The notes under the pieces were generated by a model. The model searched no databases. It saw nothing but the letters and a program-made list of their open reading frames with translations, and was not told the origin of the DNA. From an uncultured Methylibium sp. (GTDB lineage Bacteria > Pseudomonadota > Gammaproteobacteria > Burkholderiales > Burkholderiaceae_C): 64,000 nucleotides of DNA. Positions 46,403-54,937 of the stretch are shown piece after piece. Each line of letters begins with the position of its first letter. Within the stretch, counting starts at the first letter, position 1. The DNA lies in assembly GCF_902826655.1 (NCBI RefSeq), contig NZ_CADEFR010000003.1:62001-126000 (forward strand), given 5' to 3'. The position numbers and the translations under genes were made by a program.

Positions 46403-49400
46403 ATGTTCCTGTCGGACTTCAGCATCAAGCGGCCGATCGCGACCATCGCGATCATCATCGCGCTGATGGCGCTGGGCCTGCTGGCCCTGAAGAAGCTGCG
46501 CGTCAACCAGATCCCCGATGTCGAGCAGCCGATGCTCGCGGTCAGCATCGACTACCCCGGCGCCTCGCCCGACACCGTCGAGCGCGAGGTCATCAACCGC
46601 ATCGAGAAGACGCTCAACAGCATCCCCGGCGTCGACAAGATCAACGCGACGGCCAACGAGGGCAACGCGCGCTTCCTGCTGTTCTTCGTGTTCAGCAAGA
46701 ACATGATCGAGGCCGCCGAGGAGGTGCGCAATGCCATCGGCACGGTGCGCTACAAGCTGCCGGTCGAGATGCGCGAGCCGGTGCTGCGGCGCGTCGACCC
46801 CGGGGCCCGGCCGATCGTGCAGATCGCGCTGTCCTCGACCTCGCAGAGCCATGCCGAGATCTCGCGGCTGGCCGAGGACGAGCTGGCCGATCGCTTCCGG
46901 GCGATCCCGGGTGTCGCGATCGTCGACGTCAGCGGTGCGCTGAAGCGCGAGCTGAGCGTGCTGCTGCGCGCCGAGAAGCTGCGCGAGTACAACGTCTCGG
47001 TCACCGAGGTCGTCAACGCCTTGCGCGCGCAGAACGCCACCGCGCCGGTCGGCAAGGTGCGCGGCAGCCTGCAGGACCAGAGCATCCGGCTGGTCGGGCG
47101 CATCGAGGTGCCGGCCGACTTCGAGCAGGTCGTGGTGGCGCGGCGCGGCGAGGAGACCGTGCGCCTCGGCCAGCTGGCGGTGGTGCGCGACGGCTTCGCC
47201 GAGCTGACGACCTTCAGCGTGCGCAACGGCCAGCCGAACGTCGGCATCTCGCTGACGCGCTCGCGCGACGCCAGCACCGTGTCGGTGGCCAAGGAGGTGC
47301 GCACGCTGGTGGCCGACATCGCCCGGGGCCTGCCCGAAGGCACGCGCCTCGTCATCACCGAGGACGGCGGCGAGGACGCCCAGAGCAGCCTCAACAACGT
47401 GATCCATGCGCTGGTGTTCGGCGCCGGGCTGACGGTCTTCGTGGTCTACCTGTTCCTCAACTCCTGGCGCTCGACGCTGATCACGGCGCTGAGCCTGCCG
47501 ACCTCGGTGATCGCGGCCTTCATCGCGGTGTGGCTGTGCGGCTTCACGCTCAACTTCATGAGCCTGCTGGGCCTGTCGCTGGCGATCGGCGTGCTGATCG
47601 ACGACGCCATCGTCGTGCGCGAGAACATCGTGCGCCACATGGAGCGCGGCGAGGACCGCCGCACCGCGGCGCTCAACGGCACGGCCGAGATCGGCCTGGC
47701 GGTGATGGCCACCACCTTCTCCATCGTCGCGGTGTTCGTGCCGGTGGCCTTCATGCCGGGCGTGTCGGGCGAGTGGTTCCGGCCCTTCGCGCTGACCGTC
47801 GTGGCCTCGGTGATGGTGAGCCTGTTCATCTCGTTCACGCTCGACCCGATGCTGTCGGCCTACTGGGGCGATCCGCCGGGCCACCACGAGGCGCCCCGGC
47901 GCGGCATCAGCCGCTGGCTGGCGACCTTCAACGACTGGTTCGACCGGCAGGCCGACCGCTACGGCCGCGTCATCGCCTGGGCGCTGCATCACCGCACCTG
48001 GATGTTCGTGTTCGGCTTCGGCAGCTTCGTGCTGGCCCTGGTGCTGCAGGCGACGGTCGGCGGCTCCAGCTTCCTGCCGGCCTCGGATGCCGGCGTGCTG
48101 GCGATCGAGGTGCGCACGCCGTCCAGCAGCAGTCTCGAGTACGCGCGGCTCAAGATGGAGAGCGCCGCCGTGCAGGCGCGCAGCGTGCCGGAGACCGTCG
48201 CGACCAACAGCTACGTCAACCCGGGCGGCGGGCGCATCTACGTCGACATCGGCAAGAGCACCGAGCGCAAGCGCTCGGCCGAGCAGATCGCCGTCGACCT
48301 GCGGGCGCGGATGCAGCGGCTGGTGGGCGCCGAGTACACGGTCATCGACGACCTGAACAACGGCGTGCAGAAGCCGGTGCAGATCCGCTTCCACGGCAGC
48401 GACTCGCGGCAGCTGCTGGCGCTGACCAGCGAGTTCATGGAGAAGCTGCGCAAGGTGCCTGGCGCGACCGACGTCGGCCTGTCCGAGCAGGACCCGCAGG
48501 ACGAGCTGAAGATCGAGCTGGACCGCGGCCTGGCCAACGCACTGGGCATCTCGGCCGGCGACGCCGCGCAGGCGCTGCGCGTCGCCTTCGCCGGCGTCGA
48601 GGTGGGCGACTGGGTCGACCCCTCCGGCGAGACGCGCGACGTGGCGGTGCGCCTGCATCCCGACGACCGGGTGGACGCGGCCAACATCGAGCGGCTGCCG
48701 ATCGCCGTGGCCGGCAGCGGCCGCATGGTCGTGCCGCTCGAGCAGATCGCCAGCGTCAGCATGGGCAAGGCGCCGTCGAAGATCGAGCATGCCGACGGCA
48801 AGCGGATGATCGCCGTGTCGGCCAATGCGCAGGGCCGCTCGCCGGGCGAGGTGACGGCCGACGCGCTGAAGCTCGCGCGCGCGATGGACTTCCCGCCCGG
48901 CTACGGCCTCGAGCTGGCCGGCGCCTCGCGCGACCAGCAGGAGGTGTTCTCGGAGATGGGGATCGCACTCGTGATGGGCGTGGCGCTGATGTACCTGGTG
49001 CTGGTGGTGCAGTTCGGGTCGTTCACCGCGCCGCTGCCGGTGATGCTGTCGCTGCCGCTCAGCCTGATCGGCGTGGTGCTTGCGCTGCTGGTGACCAAGG
49101 GGACGCTGAACCTGATGAGCTTCATCGGCATCATCATGCTGGTGGGCCTGGTGGCGAAGAACGGCATCCTGCTGATCGACGCGACACGCAGCGCCGAGGC
49201 GCGCGGCGTCGAGCGCGAGGAGGCGCTGATGGCCGCCGGCCGCCAGCGCCTGCGGCCCATCCTGATGACGACCTTCGCGCTGATCGCCGGCATGCTGCCG
49301 GTGGCCATCGGCGTGGGCGAGGGCGGCGAGTTCTACCGGCCGATGGCGGTCGCCATCATTGGCGGCACGCTGACCTCGACGCTGCTGACGCTGCTGGTGA

Positions 49401-49621
49401 TCCCGAGCTTCTACGACAGCATCGAGATCTCGCGCGAGCGTGCCGCGGCCAAGTTCCGCGGCCGTGCGGCGCGCTGGTCGGCCTTCCCGGCCTTCGTCGT
49501 CACGCTGGTCGAGGCGGTGCTGACGCTGCTGATGCTGCGCGCTGTCTGGCGGCTGCTGGTGCGCGGCGGCGCGGCGCTGCGGCGGCGGTTGACCCGCCGC
49601 CAGGGGCCGCAGCCGGCCTGA
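46403..49621 (+). CDS. RND family efflux pump inner-membrane subunit
   Basis: The 1072-residue protein is an HAE1-type RND pump with 12 transmembrane segments and two large periplasmic loops. Family signatures are IKRPIATIAIIIALM, GLSLAIGVLIDDAIVVRENI (with the paired TM4 Asp residues that carry protons), FIGIIMLVGLVAKNGILLID and RLRPILMTTFALIAGMLP. It exports drugs or other amphipathic compounds using the proton gradient. The protein extends about 40 residues beyond the usual end with an extra hydrophobic segment and an Arg-rich tail. Substrate is unknown. Confidence 0.95.
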   Translation: MFLSDFSIKRPIATIAIIIALMALGLLALKKLRVNQIPDVEQPMLAVSIDYPGASPDTVEREVINRIEKTLNSIPGVDKINATANEGNARFLLFFVFSKNMIEAAEEVRNAIGTVRYKLPVEMREPVLRRVDPGARPIVQIALSSTSQSHAEISRLAEDELADRFRAIPGVAIVDVSGALKRELSVLLRAEKLREYNVSVTEVVNALRAQNATAPVGKVRGSLQDQSIRLVGRIEVPADFEQVVVARRGEETVRLGQLAVVRDGFAELTTFSVRNGQPNVGISLTRSRDASTVSVAKEVRTLVADIARGLPEGTRLVITEDGGEDAQSSLNNVIHALVFGAGLTVFVVYLFLNSWRSTLITALSLPTSVIAAFIAVWLCGFTLNFMSLLGLSLAIGVLIDDAIVVRENIVRHMERGEDRRTAALNGTAEIGLAVMATTFSIVAVFVPVAFMPGVSGEWFRPFALTVVASVMVSLFISFTLDPMLSAYWGDPPGHHEAPRRGISRWLATFNDWFDRQADRYGRVIAWALHHRTWMFVFGFGSFVLALVLQATVGGSSFLPASDAGVLAIEVRTPSSSSLEYARLKMESAAVQARSVPETVATNSYVNPGGGRIYVDIGKSTERKRSAEQIAVDLRARMQRLVGAEYTVIDDLNNGVQKPVQIRFHGSDSRQLLALTSEFMEKLRKVPGATDVGLSEQDPQDELKIELDRGLANALGISAGDAAQALRVAFAGVEVGDWVDPSGETRDVAVRLHPDDRVDAANIERLPIAVAGSGRMVVPLEQIASVSMGKAPSKIEHADGKRMIAVSANAQGRSPGEVTADALKLARAMDFPPGYGLELAGASRDQQEVFSEMGIALVMGVALMYLVLVVQFGSFTAPLPVMLSLPLSLIGVVLALLVTKGTLNLMSFIGIIMLVGLVAKNGILLIDATRSAEARGVEREEALMAAGRQRLRPILMTTFALIAGMLPVAIGVGEGGEFYRPMAVAIIGGTLTSTLLTLLVIPSFYDSIEISRERAAAKFRGRAARWSAFPAFVVTLVEAVLTLLMLRAVWRLLVRGGAALRRRLTRRQGPQPA

Positions 49622-49636
49622 GCGGCGCCGACGCGC

Positions 49637-50212
49637 TCAGCCCAGGCCCAGCGGCGCCGGCACCAGGCGCACGATGTGGCTGAACAGCGCCGCGTACTCG
49701 GCTGCCGGCGCATGCCCCAGCAGCGGATCGTCGTTGCTCGAGAACGCCGCGTCGAGCAGGGCCCAGTCGCCGGCCGTCAGCACCTGCTGCGCCAGCGGCA
49801 GCACCTCCTGCTCCTCCAGCCGCATGTGGGCGAGATAGAAGTCGACGTAGGCCTGCGCTGCCTGCTCGAACGCGTCGCGCCGCGGGGTGCCCATCATCTC
49901 GAAGGCGATCAGCGCATGCTCCAGTTCGCGCGTCGCGCGCTCGCCCTCGCCGTGCTCGCGGTCCAGGCGATCCAGGACCCGGTGGCCTTGCGCGCTGCGC
50001 GCCCGCAGCAGCGGGAACAGCAGCGTCGACTCCTTGGCGTGGTGCAGGCGCTCGGGAAACTCGGTGATGTAGAAGAGCATCGCGCGCAGGGCCCGGAAGT
50101 CGGGCGCCGTGCCGTCGCGCCGGTGCTGCGCCAGCAGCAGCGACACGGTGCGCAGCATCGCCGCGAGCGAGGCGTGCTCGTCGCGGATCACCCGCAGGGC
50201 AGCATGTTCCAT
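49637..50212 (-). CDS. Hemerythrin HHE-domain protein
   Basis: The 191-residue protein has the four-helix hemerythrin-like pattern. Iron-ligand His/Glu motifs are VIRDEHASL, RLHHAKESTLLFP, LDREHGEGE and YLAHMRLEEQEVLP. A C-terminal extension of about 45 residues follows. It should bind a diiron centre and thereby oxygen, nitric oxide or iron. It is 25 bases downstream of the diiron-oxygenase gene in the same direction, so the two diiron proteins are probably co-expressed from the FNR-boxed promoter near 51180. Confidence 0.88.
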   Translation of the reverse strand: MEHAALRVIRDEHASLAAMLRTVSLLLAQHRRDGTAPDFRALRAMLFYITEFPERLHHAKESTLLFPLLRARSAQGHRVLDRLDREHGEGERATRELEHALIAFEMMGTPRRDAFEQAAQAYVDFYLAHMRLEEQEVLPLAQQVLTAGDWALLDAAFSSNDDPLLGHAPAAEYAALFSHIVRLVPAPLGLG

Positions 50213-50237
50213 GGGCGAATCCTTCCCTTCCGTCCGC

Positions 50238-51104
50238 TCACAAGGCCGGGCGCTCGGCCAGCACGCCGGTGCGCAGCAGGTAGCCGACCAGCTTCTCCGA
50301 GGCGCGGACGCGGTGCGCGACGGCGGCCGGGTGGCCGATGGCGGCCTGGCGCACCTCGTAGGCGTCCGCGATGCCGGCGTCGCGGTAGGCCGCGGGGTTG
50401 TAGTACTCGCCCCAGCAGGCGCGCAGGTAGTCGCCGAGCCAGCGCCGGAACGCCGCCAGCGCGTCGGCGTCCCAGCCCGGCGCGTGGCGCTCGAAGAGCT
50501 CGGCCAGGTGCAGCCGCCCGAAGGCGAGGTGACGGGCCTCGTCGATGTGGTGGACCTGGTTGATGCGGCGCGTCAGCGCGTCGACGCGCTCGTCCTGCTC
50601 GATGACGACGTTGTAGAAGTCGCCCAGCTCCTCGACCACCATCGCCATGCAGAAGAACACGACCTCCTCCTCGCCGGGCGCGAGCGGCCGCGGCGCGAGC
50701 GCCAGCTTCTTGTCCGGGTAGACCTTGCCGACGTAGCGGTGGCAGTACTCCCCGAACATCACCATGTGCTTGTTCTCCTCGTCCAGGAAGTGATGCAGGT
50801 AGCCGGTGATCGGGCGGTTGTTGCTGCGCGCGTAGAGGCGATGCGCCAGACCCTGCACCAGCAGCCGCTCGCCGTGCAGGATCAGGCTGAAGACGTTGGC
50901 CATCTCGTGCAGGGCGAGCCGGTGGCGGCCGGCCTCGTCGAGCGCGTCCCAGGCCGGCGTGCCGTGGAGCGACACCAGCTCCGGCGACATCGCCCATGCC
51001 GCGTCATCCAGGCGCTCGGGCCAGTCGATGGCGCGGTAGACGTCGTAGAACTTCCGGCATGACGCGCGCGACAGTCGATCGGCGATCTCCGAGGCGGTTT
51101 CCAT
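50238..51104 (-). CDS. AurF-like diiron oxygenase family protein
   Basis: The 288-residue all-helical protein has the diiron ligand pattern of the AurF (p-aminobenzoate N-oxygenase) family: Glu79 in HGERLLV, Glu110 and His113 in EENKHMVMF, Glu159 in [10 protein letters not shown], and Glu189 and His192 in DEARHLAF. AurF itself oxidises an arylamine to a nitro group; the substrate here is unknown. The gene starts 67 bases from an FNR-type palindrome and is followed by a hemerythrin gene, suggesting a role under low oxygen or nitrosative conditions. Upstream lies the truncated pufL, with only 38 bases to its candidate start. Confidence 0.85.
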   Translation of the reverse strand: METASEIADRLSRASCRKFYDVYRAIDWPERLDDAAWAMSPELVSLHGTPAWDALDEAGRHRLALHEMANVFSLILHGERLLVQGLAHRLYARSNNRPITGYLHHFLDEENKHMVMFGEYCHRYVGKVYPDKKLALAPRPLAPGEEEVVFFCMAMVVEELGDFYNVVIEQDERVDALTRRINQVHHIDEARHLAFGRLHLAELFERHAPGWDADALAAFRRWLGDYLRACWGEYYNPAAYRDAGIADAYEVRQAAIGHPAAVAHRVRASEKLVGYLLRTGVLAERPAL

Positions 51105-51142
51105 GCGACGGGGGGCTCCAGGCAGGGGGCAAGAGACGTCCG

Positions 51143-51772
51143 ATGCTAGGAAGCGACCCTCGCGACAGGGCTGATCTGGATCAAGGCACGAGCGCCCGGG
51201 GCTCCTGGCAGCTCATCACGGTCTGCGCGATCGGCGCCTTCGGATCCTGGGCGCTGCGCGAGGTCGAGATCTGTCGAAAGCTCGGCATCGGCTACCACGT
51301 GCCCTTCGCGTTCAGCTTCGCGATCCTGGCCTACGTGACGCTGGTCGTGATCCGCCCGGTGCTGATGGGCGCCTGGGGCCACGGCTTCCCCTACGGGATC
51401 ATGAGTCACCTGGACTGGGTGTCGAACACCGGCTACCAGTACCTGCACTTCCACTACAACCCGGCGCACATGCTGGGGGTGAGCTTCTTCTTCGCGACCT
51501 GCTTCGCGCTGTCGCTGCACGGCTCGCTGATCCTGTCGTCGACCAACCCGGCCCCGGGTGAGCCGGTCAAGACGGCCGAGCACGAGAACACCTTCTTCCG
51601 CGACGCGATCGGCTACTCGATCGGCACCCTGGGCATCCACCGGCTCGGCCTGTTCCTGGCGCTGTCGGCGGTGTTCTGGAGCGCGGTGTGCATCGTCATC
51701 AGCGGGCCGTTCTGGACGCGCGGCTGGCCCGAGTGGTGGGGCTGGTGGCTGAACCTGCCGATCTGGCGCTGA
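51143..51772 (+). pseudogene. pufL: Photosynthetic reaction centre L subunit, 5'-truncated (pufL)
   Basis: From about codon 20 this frame is unmistakable PufL ([29 protein letters not shown]-like [34 protein letters not shown], and the terminal WPEWWGWW). The bacteriochlorophyll and iron ligands equivalent to L-His153, 173, 190 and 230 are all present (here 89, 109, 126 and 166, a constant offset of 64). Residues L1 to about L83, including transmembrane helix A, are missing. They are replaced by about 19 unrelated codons from the upstream spacer. No pufB or pufA precedes it. An in-frame ATG at 51143 could express a chimeric product, but it is unlikely to assemble. Confidence 0.9.
51171..51184 (-). 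promoter_or_regulatory. FNR/Anr-type binding site
   Basis: On the minus strand this reads TTGAT-CCAG-ATCAG, one base from the FNR consensus TTGAT-N4-ATCAA. It is centred 73 bases upstream of the AurF-like start codon, so a site at -41.5 would imply a leader of about 32 bases. It predicts activation or repression of the diiron/hemerythrin pair by oxygen limitation. It lies inside the region now read as the 5' end of the truncated pufL. Confidence 0.7.
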
Positions 51773-51799
51773 CCCGCACCGAACGACGAGGAGACCAAC

Positions 51800-52774
51800 G
51801 TGGCCGAATACCAGAACCTCTTCACACGGGTGCAGGTTGCCGCACCCTCCTATGCCGGCGTGCCGCTGGCAGCAGGGTCCAAGAAGCGCGACGGCGTGCC
51901 CGCGCACATCCACCTGTTCGGCCGCCTCGGCGACGCGCAGATCGGGCCGATCTACCTGGGCTGGCTGGGGCTGATCTCGATCATCTGCTTCTTCGCGGCC
52001 TTCGAGATCATCGGCCTGAACATGCTGGCCTCGGTCAACTGGGACATCGTGCAGTTCGTGCGGCAGCTGCCCTGGCTGGCGCTCGAGCCGCCGCCACCCG
52101 AGTACGGCCTGAAGATGCCACCGCTCAACCAGGGCGGCTGGTGGCTGATGGCGGGCTTCTTCCTCACCGCGTCGATCCTGCTCTGGTGGGCGCGCATGTA
52201 CCGCCGGGCCCGCGCGCTGGGCATGGGCACGCACGTGGCGTGGGCCTTCGCCGCGGCGATCTGGCTGTACCTGGTGCTGGGCTTCTTCCGCCCGATCCTG
52301 ATGGGCAGCTGGGGCGAGGCGGTGCCGTTCGGCATCTTCCCCCACCTCGACTGGACCGCGGCCTTCTCGATCCGCTACGGCAACCTGTTCTACAACCCCT
52401 TCCACATGCTCAGCATCGCCTTCCTGTACGGGTCGGCGCTGCTGTTCGCGATGCACGGGGCGACCATCCTCGCGGTCAGCCGCTTCGGCGGCGAGCGCGA
52501 GATCGAGCAGATCACCGACCGCGGCACCGCCAGCGAACGCGCCGCGCTGTTCTGGCGCTGGACCATGGGCTTCAACGCGACGATGGAATCGGTCCACCGC
52601 TGGGCCTGGTGGTTCGCGGTGCTGTGCCCGCTCACCGGCGGCATCGGCATCCTGCTGACCGGCACGGTGGTCGACAACTGGTTCCTCTGGGCCGTCAAGC
52701 ACGGCGTGGCGCCGGGCTATCCGGCGGTGTTTCCGGCGGTCACCGACCCCGCCCTGCTGGGAGTCAAGCCATGA
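51800..52774 (+). CDS. pufM: Photosynthetic reaction centre M subunit
   Basis: The 324-residue protein is full length with five transmembrane helices. Cofactor ligands fall at the same numbers as in Rhodobacter sphaeroides: His182 (FPHLDW), His202 (NPFHML), His219 (AMHGAT), Glu234 and His266 (ESVHRWAWW). It would hold the special pair, accessory pigment, QA and the non-heme iron with PufL. The GTG at 51800 has GAGGAG seven bases upstream. The stop overlaps the pufC start (ATGA). Unlike its neighbours it shows no lesion, yet without a complete PufL it cannot form a normal reaction centre. Confidence 0.95.
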   Translation: MAEYQNLFTRVQVAAPSYAGVPLAAGSKKRDGVPAHIHLFGRLGDAQIGPIYLGWLGLISIICFFAAFEIIGLNMLASVNWDIVQFVRQLPWLALEPPPPEYGLKMPPLNQGGWWLMAGFFLTASILLWWARMYRRARALGMGTHVAWAFAAAIWLYLVLGFFRPILMGSWGEAVPFGIFPHLDWTAAFSIRYGNLFYNPFHMLSIAFLYGSALLFAMHGATILAVSRFGGEREIEQITDRGTASERAALFWRWTMGFNATMESVHRWAWWFAVLCPLTGGIGILLTGTVVDNWFLWAVKHGVAPGYPAVFPAVTDPALLGVKP

Positions 52775-54176
52775 GCAAGCGCCTCGACAAGGGCCACGTC
52801 ATCGTGCGGACGACACCGTGGCTCTTCCTGGCAGCCGCCGCGCTGCTGCTGTCCGGGTGCGAGCGGCCCCCGGTGGACACGGTGCAGCGCGGCTACCGCG
52901 GCACCGGCATGGAGCAGGTCTACAACCCGCGCATCGTCGCGACCCAGGCGGCGCTGAACACGTCGCCGGCCGCGCTGCCGGCAGCACCCGCGGACGGCCC
53001 CAAGGCCAAGGACACCTTCAAGAACGTGCAGGTCCTCGGCGACCAGAGCGTGGCCGAGTTCACCCGCACCATGACGGCGATCACGGCCTGGGTCGCACCG
53101 AAGCAGGGCTGCGTCTACTGCCACGCCGCCGGCGAGGACCTGTCGTCGGACAAGCTCTACACCAAGGTCGTCGCCCGCAAGGTGCTGCAGATGACGCAGC
53201 ACATCAACGCCGACTGGAAGAACCACACGTCGCCGAGACCGGCGTCACCTGCTACACCTGCCACCGTGGTCAACCGGTGCCGGCCGAGGTGTGGTTCACG
53301 AGTGCGCCGCAGAAGCAGGCGACGGCCCTGGTCGGCGATCGCGCCGGCCAGAACGTCGCGGCGGGCTCGGTGGCCTGGGCCTCGCTGCCCGAGGACCCGT
53401 TCACGCCCTTCCTGGCCAGCGGCAACGAGATCCGCGTCATCGGAACCACGGCGCTGCCGTCCGGCAACCGCCAATCGACCAAGCAGGCCGAGTGGACCTA
53501 CGGACTGATGATGCACATGTCGCAGTCGCTGGGCGTGAACTGCACCTACTGCCACAACAGCCGTTCGTTCGCGCAGTGGGACGCCAGCACGCCGCAGCGC
53601 ACCACGGCCTGGTACGGCATCCGCATGGCGCGCGATCTGAACAAGGCCTACATGCAGCCGCTGACCTCGGTCTTTCCGGCGTCTCGCAACGGGCCGACCG
53701 GCGATGTCGCCAAGGTCAACTGCGCGACCTGCCACCAGGGGGCCTACAAGCCGCTCTACGGCACCAGCCTGCTGAAGGCGCACCCCGAGCTGAGCGGCGT
53801 CAAGGTGGCGGTGACGGCACCGGCCGCTGCCGCAGAACCGGCTGCCGCCCCCGCGTCGGTCGACAGCGCGACGGTATTCTTCGCGGTCGGCTCGTCGGCG
53901 CTGACGGACGACGGCAGCAAGAGCCTCGCGGCGCTGGCCGAGTCCCTGAAGGCCAACGCGTCGGCCAAGGCGGTGATCTCCGGCTACCACTCGGCCTCGG
54001 GCAGCCTGAGCCAGAACCAGGAGCTCGCGAAGCAGCGCGCCTTCGCCGTGCGCGATGCGCTGAAGGCGGCCGGCATCGGCGCCGACCGCGTCGTGCTGGA
54101 GAAGCCGCAGTCGGCCGAAGCCAACCTGTCGGGCGAGGATCCGAAGGCGCGGCGCGTCGAGGTGGCGCTGAAGTAG
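52771..54176 (+). pseudogene. pufC: Reaction centre tetraheme cytochrome PufC with OmpA-like tail, frameshifted
   Basis: A lipoprotein signal ([10 protein letters not shown]) and the first heme motif (CVYCH) are in one frame; the other three (CYTCH, CTYCH, CATCH) lie in another. The switch occurs at 53225-53228, where CACAC stands in place of an expected CAC, consistent with a 2-base AC slippage insertion (a single-base loss is the alternative). As written, translation would stop at 53508. The restored protein would carry four c-type hemes that reduce the special pair, anchored by lipid at the periplasmic side. After the cytochrome comes an Ala/Pro linker and an OmpA-like domain (about 53866-54173: [41 protein letters not shown]). 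Confidence 0.9.
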
Positions 54177-54192
54177 CGTCCGAGTGGCGGCC

Positions 54193-54212
54193 GGCCCCGC
54201 AGCGGCGGGGCC
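54193..54212 (+). terminator. Hairpin after pufC
   Basis: An 8-bp perfect stem (GGCCCCGC with GCGGGGCC) with an AGCG loop lies 16 bases after the pufC stop. It has no T-run. It may end or stabilise the puf transcript before the heme oxygenase gene that starts at 54254. Confidence 0.55.
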
Positions 54213-54253
54213 GCTGCCTATGATGGGGGCTCCCCAACGCGACGGAGCGCCGT

Positions 54254-54937
54254 GTGAGCGAGCCCCTGGCCGAGCGCCTGAAGTCCGAGACCCACGAGCT
54301 GCACCGCGCCGCCGAGCGCAGCGCCTTCATGAGCGCGCTGCTGAGCGGCCGCCTGGAGCGCGGCGCGTATGCGCTGATGCTGCGCAGCCTGCACGAGATC
54401 TACGCGGCCCTCGAGGCCGGGCTGGACGCGCACCCGGGCCATCCGCAGCTCGCGCGCGTCTGGTGCCCGGCGCTGGCACGACGCGCGGCGCTGGAGCGCG
54501 ACCTGTGCGGCCTGGCCGGCAAGGCGTGGGCGACCGAGCTCGACGCGCAGCCGGCGGCGCAGCAGCATGCCCGCCACCTGCGGCAGCTGGCCCGCGAGAC
54601 GCCGGCCGCGTTGCTGGGCCACGCCTACGTGCGCTACCTCGGGGACCTGAGCGGCGGCCAGCTGCTCGCGCCCATCGTCGAGCGCAGCCTGCAGCTGCCG
54701 GCTGGCGACGCGACGCGCTTCTACGACTTCGGAGGTGTCTCGCTGGCCGCGCAGCGTGGCCGGGACTTCCGCGACGGCCTCGCGGCGATCGACGATCGCG
54801 GTCGCCTGGCCGACATGCTGGTGGCCGAGGCACGGCTCGCCTTCGGCCTGCATCTGCGCCTGTTCGACGAGCTCGCGCTCGCCGCCGATCTGGCGCGGCC
54901 TCAGCCTTCCGACGCCAGCCCGCGCAGTCGCGCGTAG
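54254..54937 (+). CDS. Biliverdin-producing heme oxygenase
   Basis: The 227-residue protein has the heme oxygenase fold: proximal His region ETHELHRAAERSAF, central RSLHEIYAALE, and the distal-helix motif YVRYLGDLSGGQLLAP with its flexible glycines. It opens heme to biliverdin, the chromophore of bacteriophytochromes. The next gene, convergent and overlapping by 37 bases, encodes exactly such a photoreceptor. The GTG at 54254 has GGAG six bases upstream. Its position 77 bases after pufC on the same strand suggests transcription with the puf operon. Length is slightly greater than the usual BphO-type enzymes (about 190-200). Confidence 0.9.
   Translation: MSEPLAERLKSETHELHRAAERSAFMSALLSGRLERGAYALMLRSLHEIYAALEAGLDAHPGHPQLARVWCPALARRAALERDLCGLAGKAWATELDAQPAAQQHARHLRQLARETPAALLGHAYVRYLGDLSGGQLLAPIVERSLQLPAGDATRFYDFGGVSLAAQRGRDFRDGLAAIDDRGRLADMLVAEARLAFGLHLRLFDELALAADLARPQPSDASPRSRA

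Noticed and set aside
43391-49683. Very long open frames on both strands (over 1700 codons) through the lactate dehydrogenase and RND region
   Set aside because: Their translations are Arg/Ala/Gly/His-rich with no domain, and they run antisense or out of frame to well-recognised genes. This is expected where third-position GC is extreme.
51105-51142. Remnant of pufB or pufA before the truncated pufL
   Set aside because: The 38 bases between the AurF-like start and the chimeric ATG contain no light-harvesting peptide sequence in any frame.
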